A stretch of 11,554 bases of DNA from CAZTGZ01 sp044339595 (lineage in GTDB: Bacteria; Bacteroidota; Bacteroidia; NS11-12g; UBA9320). Under the pieces are notes generated by a model that did not search any database, was not told the DNA's origin, and saw only the letters and a list, made by a program, of their open reading frames with translations. A program made the translations under genes and the position numbers. The stretch lies in the NCBI GenBank assembly GCA_044339595.1, contig JBIIVF010000077.1, positions 1-11,554 on the forward strand, given 5' to 3'. Position 1 is the stretch's first letter. Each line of letters opens with the position of its first letter. Positions 7,355 to 11,554 of the stretch are shown here, piece by piece.

Positions 7355-9523
7355 ATGAAAAAAGTGTTTTTAACGCTGGCCTTCATTGGAGCGTTTTTCA
7401 GTACAACCCTTGCCCAGAATAAGATTTTTACGATTCAGGAGGCAGTAAGGGGCGGATTTACCACCTTTAATCTCAAAGGAGTGGATCAGTTTCAATGGTT
7501 GCCGGGTACCACCAAATTTTCGCAAATGACGGGGGAAGGTGAAAACAGACAACTGATGATTCTCGAAACGGAAATCATCAGCGGTGGCGGAAGAAAGGTC
7601 CATGTTACCTTGAAGGATTTAAATGAAGGCATGAAAATGCTCGAATCTGATCATCCACCCTTAAAAAACTTTCCGGCGGTGCAGTGGTTGAGCGAATATC
7701 AATTCCGATTTATGCATGACGGACACTTGATTGCATATCATTGGGCAGATAAGAAAATGATGCATTTGAATCTGTTTAATCCGGCTAAAATGGAGCATGC
7801 CGAACTGAACCCACAAACGCATGATGTGGCTTATGTGCAAGAAGATAATTTGTACTTGATGTCGGAAAGAAAACCGACTCAAATCACAACGGATGGGGGA
7901 AAGGGAATTGTTTACGGACAATCGGTGCACCGCAGTGAATTCGGTATTAATAAGGGATTATTCTGGAGCCCAAAAGGAAATTTGTTGGCTTTTTATCGCA
8001 TGGATGAAAGCATGGTAACGGAATATCCGTTGTATAAAATGGCCGACCGTCCTGCAACCGCGAACATGATTCGCTATCCGGTGGCAGGTGCGAAAAGCCA
8101 TCATGTGACCTTGGGGATTTATCAACCCCAAAGCGGAAAAACGATCTACCTGAAAACCGGAACACCGGAAGAACAATATTTGACGAATGTAACCTGGAGT
8201 CCGGATGAAAGCATCGTTTACATCGCGATCGTAAACCGCGGACAGAATCACATGTGGCTCAATGCCTATAATGCCAGTACCGGTGAGTTGATTAAAACTT
8301 TGTTTGAAGAAACCGACAGCAAATACATTGAGCCGGAACGCGGCCCGATTTTTCTTAAAAAGAATCCGGGACAGTTTTTGTGGTTCAGTGAAAGAGATGG
8401 ATACAACCATTTGTATTTATATAACACTGATGGAAAATTGATCAAACAAGTGACCAAAGGCCCGTGGGTGGTGACGGATTTTTTAGGAACAGATGCCAAA
8501 GAAGAAAAGGTGTTTTATGTTTCAACGGAGGCTTCTCCCATGGAGAGAAACCTGTATTGTGTAAATATTAAAAGTGGTAAAGCATCGCGCATTACCAAAG
8601 AAGCGGGCATGCACAATTTTAGGGCAAACCATGACCTCAGCATGTTTTATGACGATTTTACCAATGCCAATACCCCGCGAAAAGTGCAAATCATCAACGA
8701 AGCCGGTGCCGCCTTGCACATATTGGCGCAGCCTGAAAGCACCCTGAAAGATTACAAACTGAGTGAAACCAGCACGGGAACCCTGAAGGCAGCGGATGGC
8801 ACAGAGCTCTATTACCGACTGTACAAACCGGTGGATTTTGATCCAGCCAAGAAATACCCGGTGGTCACCTATTTATACAACGGACCTCACCTGCAACTGG
8901 TTACCAATAACTGGATCGGTGGGATGAATTTGTGGTATCACTACATGGCGCAGCGTGGTTATGCTGTTTTTATTCTCGATGGTCGAGGGTCGCTGAACCG
9001 TGGACGAGACTTTGAAAATGCCGTACACAGACAATTGGGAACCGTTGAAATGAATGATCAGTTGACCGGCGCGCTTTGGTTGCAATCACAATCCTGGGTA
9101 GATACGGCGCGGATGGGAATTCATGGCTGGAGTTTTGGCGGATTTATGACCACCACCATGATGTCGAGAGCCCCGGGCGTATACAAAGTAGGTGTGGCCG
9201 GTGGACCTGTGATTGACTGGGGGTTATATGAAATCATGTACACCGAGCGATACATGGATACACCGGATGAGAATCCCGAAGGATATAAAAAATCTAATCT
9301 GGTCAGCCATATCGATTCTTTACAAGGCAGACTGATGTTGATTCATGGAGCTCAGGATGACGTTGTTTTATGGCAACACAGTTTATTGTATCTCGAAGAA
9401 TGCATCAAAAAAGGCAAGCAGGTCGATTATTTTGTGTATCCGCATCATCCTCACAATGTAGGCGGGAAAGACAGGGTGCACTTGATGGAGAAGATCAGCA
9501 ATTATTTTTTCGATTTCTTGTAG
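7355..9523 (+). CDS. Secreted S9B-family dipeptidyl peptidase (DPP-IV-like)
   Basis: This serine exopeptidase probably removes N-terminal dipeptides (X-Pro or X-Ala preference in the family) from peptides in the periplasm. With ATG at 7355 it has 722 residues, normal for bacterial DPP-IV; an upstream in-frame TTG would spoil the signal peptide. Residues 1-20 form that signal (MKKVFLTLAFIGAFFSTTLA, cleaved before QNK). The beta-propeller spans about 40-470 and includes the family-typical QSVHRSEFGINKGLFWSP (189-206) and FYRMDESMVTEYPL (213-226). The alpha/beta-hydrolase domain (about 480-722) carries the catalytic triad: S593 in GWSFGG, D668 in HGAQDD and H700 in HHPHNVGGKDRVHL. The gene is intact and monocistronic. 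Substrate preference is inferred from the family. Confidence 0.93.
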   Translation: MKKVFLTLAFIGAFFSTTLAQNKIFTIQEAVRGGFTTFNLKGVDQFQWLPGTTKFSQMTGEGENRQLMILETEIISGGGRKVHVTLKDLNEGMKMLESDHPPLKNFPAVQWLSEYQFRFMHDGHLIAYHWADKKMMHLNLFNPAKMEHAELNPQTHDVAYVQEDNLYLMSERKPTQITTDGGKGIVYGQSVHRSEFGINKGLFWSPKGNLLAFYRMDESMVTEYPLYKMADRPATANMIRYPVAGAKSHHVTLGIYQPQSGKTIYLKTGTPEEQYLTNVTWSPDESIVYIAIVNRGQNHMWLNAYNASTGELIKTLFEETDSKYIEPERGPIFLKKNPGQFLWFSERDGYNHLYLYNTDGKLIKQVTKGPWVVTDFLGTDAKEEKVFYVSTEASPMERNLYCVNIKSGKASRITKEAGMHNFRANHDLSMFYDDFTNANTPRKVQIINEAGAALHILAQPESTLKDYKLSETSTGTLKAADGTELYYRLYKPVDFDPAKKYPVVTYLYNGPHLQLVTNNWIGGMNLWYHYMAQRGYAVFILDGRGSLNRGRDFENAVHRQLGTVEMNDQLTGALWLQSQSWVDTARMGIHGWSFGGFMTTTMMSRAPGVYKVGVAGGPVIDWGLYEIMYTERYMDTPDENPEGYKKSNLVSHIDSLQGRLMLIHGAQDDVVLWQHSLLYLEECIKKGKQVDYFVYPHHPHNVGGKDRVHLMEKISNYFFDFL

Positions 9524-9562
9524 GTAAGCGACTGATTTGCTGGGTTCATAAAAACCCGGAAT

Positions 9563-9579
9563 CAGCATTAGAAATGCTG
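9563..9579. other. Perfect 7-bp stem, 3-nt loop hairpin 3' of the peptidase gene
   Basis: CAGCATT (9563-9569) and AATGCTG (9573-9579) are exact complements around AGA. With the neighbouring GGGTT/AACCC hairpin (9542-9557) it forms a double stem-loop starting 18 bp after the stop codon, a plausible mRNA 3'-end stabilising structure. Confidence 0.4.
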
Positions 9580-9601
9580 GAACGAATAAGAAAATGGCAA
9601 T

Positions 9602-9632
9602 CGAAAATTTGAAAAATGATTTTCCGTTTTTT
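9602..9632 (+). terminator. Weak candidate terminator after the peptidase gene
   Basis: An AT-rich 6-bp stem, GAAAAT (9603-9608) with ATTTTC (9619-9624), is followed by CG and six T. The stem would be unstable as RNA. Two better hairpins lie nearer the stop (GGGTT/AACCC at 9542-9557 and CAGCATT/AATGCTG with a 3-nt loop at 9563-9579), but neither is followed by a T-run. Confidence 0.3.
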
Positions 9633-9709
9633 GCTAAAAGTTTGATCGGCGCGAAAACCTCGATTATTCATTGAATTTTTCTGAAACCAAAGCACATCCC
9701 TGAATCATT

Positions 9710-10092
9710 GCAGAATATGGCCAGCGGGAGGGGAAATGGCCTTATTTGTCTTTTCGTGAACCGCTTGGTTATGGAGGCGTGAAAACAAATTATCCCATTG
9801 AGCAGATAAGAAAGCGATGGGCGAACGCCGACCCAACTGCTTTCCCTTTTCTTAATATCGATTTAATATCGAACTTAGGTAACCTAAATAAATATAAGAA
9901 GTGGCTCCCATCGTGGCCTGCGCCTTCAAGGCCATAGCGGATAGAAAAGTGCCGAACCAAAGTGAAAATAGTACGATAAGGCATAGCCGAAATTGGACTA
10001 TATTGAACTTGGTATCGGCATGAAGCCTTGACTTTTTTTGCTACACTCCCGTAGACCATGCTACGGGATTTGTCAAGAAAAAAAAGGAAGTG
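9710..10092. repeat. Long dispersed repeat, copy 1 (non-coding, structured)
   Basis: This is a direct repeat of 11238-11554. Identity begins at GCAGAAT and is essentially complete over GCGGGAGGGGAAATGGCC (9724-9741) and the following block to about 9830, with a 3-base cluster difference at 9758-9760. It is lower at 9831-9885, high again at 9890-9949, and near-complete from 10021 to 10092. A 71-nt hairpin (9950-10020) is present here and absent from copy 2. The 3' end carries CCCGTAG/CTACGGG (10048-10067), enclosed by CTTGAC/GTCAAG (10027-10032, 10072-10077), then eight A. Open frames exist on both strands, but substitutions ignore codon positions, so I treat them as fortuitous. The true 3' boundary may lie beyond 10092, because copy 2 is cut there by the window end. 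Confidence 0.85.
9950..10020. other. 71-nt three-tier hairpin module inside repeat copy 1
   Basis: TGCCGA-ACCAA (9950-9960) pairs with TTGGT-A-TCGGCA (10009-10020) with one bulged A. Inside it ATAGT (9968-9972) pairs with ACTAT (9997-10001), and GGC (9980-9982) with GCC (9986-9988) around an ATA loop. In copy 2 the same site holds only AGAAA (11478-11482), flanked by the same sequences on both sides. The module therefore sits exactly between shared blocks. Confidence 0.7.
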
Positions 10093-10096
10093 GGGA

Positions 10097-10153
10097 TGCA
10101 ATGCTTATTTTCATTGCAAAAAGATGTTTGGGCAAAGCCCTGAAAACCATCTT
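10097..10153. other. Two consecutive hairpins just beyond repeat copy 1
   Basis: TGCAATG (10097-10103) and CATTGCA (10112-10118) are exact complements around 8 nt. They are followed by AAGATG (10121-10126) pairing with CATCTT (10148-10153), with an inner GGGC-AAA-GCCC stem (10130-10140). Whether these belong to the repeat cannot be judged, since copy 2 ends at the window edge. The remainder to 10288 has a GGGGACCCC palindrome (10212-10220) and a GC-rich stem region (10237-10266) but no gene. Confidence 0.5.
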
Positions 10154-10288
10154 CACTCCATCGGCGGTCTCACGTTTGCAGAATGATCAATCCTGAAAAT
10201 CAATTTCCATAGGGGACCCCGATGACCGAACTTTCCGGACTGCCCGAACTGCGGGGGGCTTGGTCCAATAGTTTCTCCGATTTCAGCC

Positions 10289-10319
10289 AAAAAAAAAGGC
10301 CACCCGAATGGGTGACCTT
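10289..10319 (-). terminator. Rho-independent terminator of the putative lipoprotein gene
   Basis: Read on the minus strand, AAGGTCACCC (10319-10310) pairs with GGGTGGCCTT (10305-10296) over 10 bp with one G-T wobble and a 4-nt ATTC loop, running straight into a tract of nine T in total. It lies 28 bp beyond the stop codon. This is a textbook intrinsic terminator and confirms the gene's strand. Confidence 0.92.
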
Positions 10320-10346
10320 AAATAAACTGATAAAACTGAGGCAAGA

Positions 10347-11015
10347 TTATTTGCGACTCACACAACCAATGAACGCTTTCCACTGATCTTCAGTAAGAAT
10401 GTCTTTCAAGTTGGTCATGAATTTCTCAAAGCAAGCTTTCAAAGCAGCGGCATGATTTGTCTTAATTTCTTTCATGGCATTGTTGAAACGCTCTTGTAAT
10501 GCACGCATGGCTTTTTGGAATTCTTCCTTGCTGATTTCTTTGTTTCTCAACTTAGTCGCCAAATCTTTTCTGGCACCTTCCATCTTTTTGTGCAATTCAG
10601 CATAAGCAGCACGGTGACGCTTTACAGAAACTGCTTTACATTCTTCGTAAGCGGCCAAAGCCTTGCGAACTGCGGCAATTTGACGCTCTTCCAATTTTTG
10701 AGCTTTCAAACATCCAATGAGTTGAGCAGGACGTGATCTTTCGGTAGCATCGAAACTGCTCGACTCGAGTAAATAAACATCCGTAAGTCCTTCATTGGAA
10801 ACAAAAAAGGCTTCATTTTCATTTCCTCCGAAAAACTCAACACTCAAATACTCAGTATTCACCTCATTGCTGATTTGAGCTACTTCTTCCTGAGGAGTGG
10901 TGAAAGTTTTGGATTGATCAAGGATGGGTTCAACCATCTCTTTTTTACAGCTGCTAAAAGCAACCAGACCTGCGAGAACCAACGCGAATTTTAGGTTTAA
11001 CATGGATGATTTCAT
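10347..11015 (-). CDS. Putative lipoprotein, helical, function unknown
   Basis: I do not recognise a named family. With ATG at 11015 the protein has 222 residues and opens with a lipoprotein-like signal: MKSSMLNLKF, a hydrophobic core, then SSC with the lipidated Cys at 23. An ATG 21 codons upstream would put a charged stretch before the signal, so I did not choose it. Residues 25-95 are acidic and mixed. From 100 onward the protein is a charged, Ala/Lys/Glu-rich helical region with Cys at 102, 126, 195 and 218, spaced as two pairs (C-x23-C and C-x22-C). The end LTEDQWKAFIGC (207-218) resembles the LTxxQ motif of Spy/CpxP-type periplasmic chaperones, but only loosely. It has its own strong terminator, is not in an operon, and lies between two direct repeats. 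Confidence 0.8.
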   Translation of the reverse strand: MKSSMLNLKFALVLAGLVAFSSCKKEMVEPILDQSKTFTTPQEEVAQISNEVNTEYLSVEFFGGNENEAFFVSNEGLTDVYLLESSSFDATERSRPAQLIGCLKAQKLEERQIAAVRKALAAYEECKAVSVKRHRAAYAELHKKMEGARKDLATKLRNKEISKEEFQKAMRALQERFNNAMKEIKTNHAAALKACFEKFMTNLKDILTEDQWKAFIGCVSRK

Positions 11016-11100
11016 AACTTTTCTTTTTAATTTGTTTCTACTCTTTGGTAAGCAAAATACAATCTTGGTTGCTTTCATTCTAGGATATATTTTGCAAAGT

Positions 11101-11113
11101 GTTGATAATCAAC
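11101..11113. promoter_or_regulatory. Operator-like palindrome upstream of the lipoprotein gene
   Basis: GTTGAT-A-ATCAAC is a perfect 6-bp inverted repeat around one base, 86 bp upstream of the lipoprotein ATG. A second inverted repeat, TAGGTT/AACCTA (11131-11150, 8-nt loop), follows it. No convincing TAnnTTTG box was found between it and the gene. Either could be a regulator site or chance in AT-rich DNA. The rest of the upstream spacer, to the start of repeat copy 2, shows nothing recognisable. Confidence 0.25.
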
Positions 11114-11237
11114 GAGTAAAAATATTAAATTAGGTTTCTTTTCTAACCTATGAATTTTCCAGACCATAGTCTTGTCACTTTTTATTTGCCTTCTAATGCA
11201 ATACTTGCTTTGAGATTTGAGCACTCATATAAGTAGA

Positions 11238-11554
11238 GCAGAATCTGGACTGCGGGAGGGGAAATGGCCTTATTTGTCTTTTCGTCCTCCGCTTGGTTAT
11301 GGAGGCGTGAAAACAAATTATCCCATTGAGCAGATAAGAAAGCGATGGGCGAACGCCGATAAAACTCCGGTTCCTTTTCTTAATATCGGTTGACTACCAA
11401 GCATCGGTAACCCAAATAGATATAAGAAGTGGCTCCCATCGTGGCCTTCGCCGACATGGCCGTAGCGGATAGAAAAGAGAAATGAAGCCTTGACTTTTTT
11501 TGCTTCACTCCCGTAGACCATGCTACGGGATTTGTCAAGAAAAAAAAGGAAGTG
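11238..11554. repeat. Long dispersed repeat, copy 2 (truncated by the window end)
   Basis: It lies in the same orientation as copy 1, from GCAGAAT to the last base of the window. It shares all the conserved blocks, including GCGGGAGGGGAAATGGCC, CGATGGGCGAACGCCGA, AAGTGGCTCCCATCGTGG, the CTTGAC...GTCAAG pair and the CCCGTAG/CTACGGG hairpin (11510-11529). It lacks the 71-nt hairpin of copy 1. In the region 11283-11306 it has CCTCC (11286-11290) able to pair with GGAGG (11301-11305), where copy 1 instead has AACC/GGTT. No gene is called here; the short open frame on the minus strand follows the repeat. Confidence 0.85.

Noticed and set aside
9746..9937. Plus-strand frame through repeat copy 1 (SFREPLGYGGVKTNYP...)
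   Set aside because: It reads like protein for about 35 residues and is shared with copy 2, but copy 2 hits a stop soon after FLNIG, there is no ATG or ribosome site, and substitutions are not synonymous-biased. A decayed coding origin is not excluded.
9790..10101. Minus-strand open frame of 103 codons in repeat copy 1, with a related 67-codon frame at 11318-11521 in copy 2
   Set aside because: The two peptides are alike only because the DNA is repeated. Length differs by the hairpin insertion, changes are spread over all codon positions, there is no start-site signal, and the frame runs through stem-loops and homopolymer tracts.
11016..11078. Upstream ATG for the lipoprotein gene (21 more residues)
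   Set aside because: It would place a Lys/Arg-rich stretch before the signal peptide; the ATG at 11015 gives a standard lipoprotein signal preceded by an A-rich leader.
9710..11554. Integron-like array of cassettes with attC sites
   Set aside because: The repeats are more than 300 bp, lack the attC core-site consensus (GTTRRRY/RYYYAAC) at their ends, and no integrase is in the window.
9710..11554. CRISPR array
   Set aside because: Only two long copies more than 1 kb apart with a gene between them; no short regularly spaced repeats.

Overview
The window looks like chromosomal DNA from an aerobic member of the Bacteroidota. The evidence is a flavobacterial/saprospirial-type cytochrome c oxidase subunit II (CNKICG CuA loop), a His-rich N-terminus on subunit I, an S9B dipeptidyl-peptidase of the kind common in this phylum, AT-rich intergenic DNA, one TAnnTTTG-type promoter box and almost no Shine-Dalgarno sequences. 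The exact order cannot be fixed from sequence alone; Chitinophagales/Saprospiria would be my guess.

Layout. Positions 1-4921 (minus strand) hold a tight respiratory operon read ctaC (cytochrome c/subunit II fusion) - ctaD (subunit I) - ctaA (heme A synthase) - ctaB (heme O synthase, cut by the window edge). It supplies two catalytic subunits of an aa3-type oxidase plus both enzymes that turn heme B into heme A. A 412-bp AT-rich spacer (4922-5333) carries the probable operon promoter, a hairpin terminator for the next gene and a 12-bp inverted repeat. Positions 5334-7254 (minus) are a two-gene unit, dapD (lysine/diaminopimelate synthesis) followed 4 bp later by a GT4-type glycosyltransferase. 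A 100-bp divergent spacer separates dapD from a plus-strand secreted S9B dipeptidyl peptidase (7355-9523).

The right end (9524-11554) is different in character: one small putative lipoprotein gene (10347-11015, minus) with a textbook terminator lies between two direct copies of a long, apparently non-coding repeat (9710-10092 and 11238-11554, the second running off the window). The copies are nearly identical in blocks, diverge in others, keep several complementary segments, and differ by a 71-nt three-tier hairpin present only in copy 1. This is the least explained part of the window. I read it as a dispersed structured element, possibly mobile or an ncRNA, but sequence alone cannot decide. 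The other main oddities are the N-terminal cytochrome c domain and the roughly 85-residue coiled-coil insertion in subunit II, and an Asn where heme A synthase normally has its first His heme ligand.
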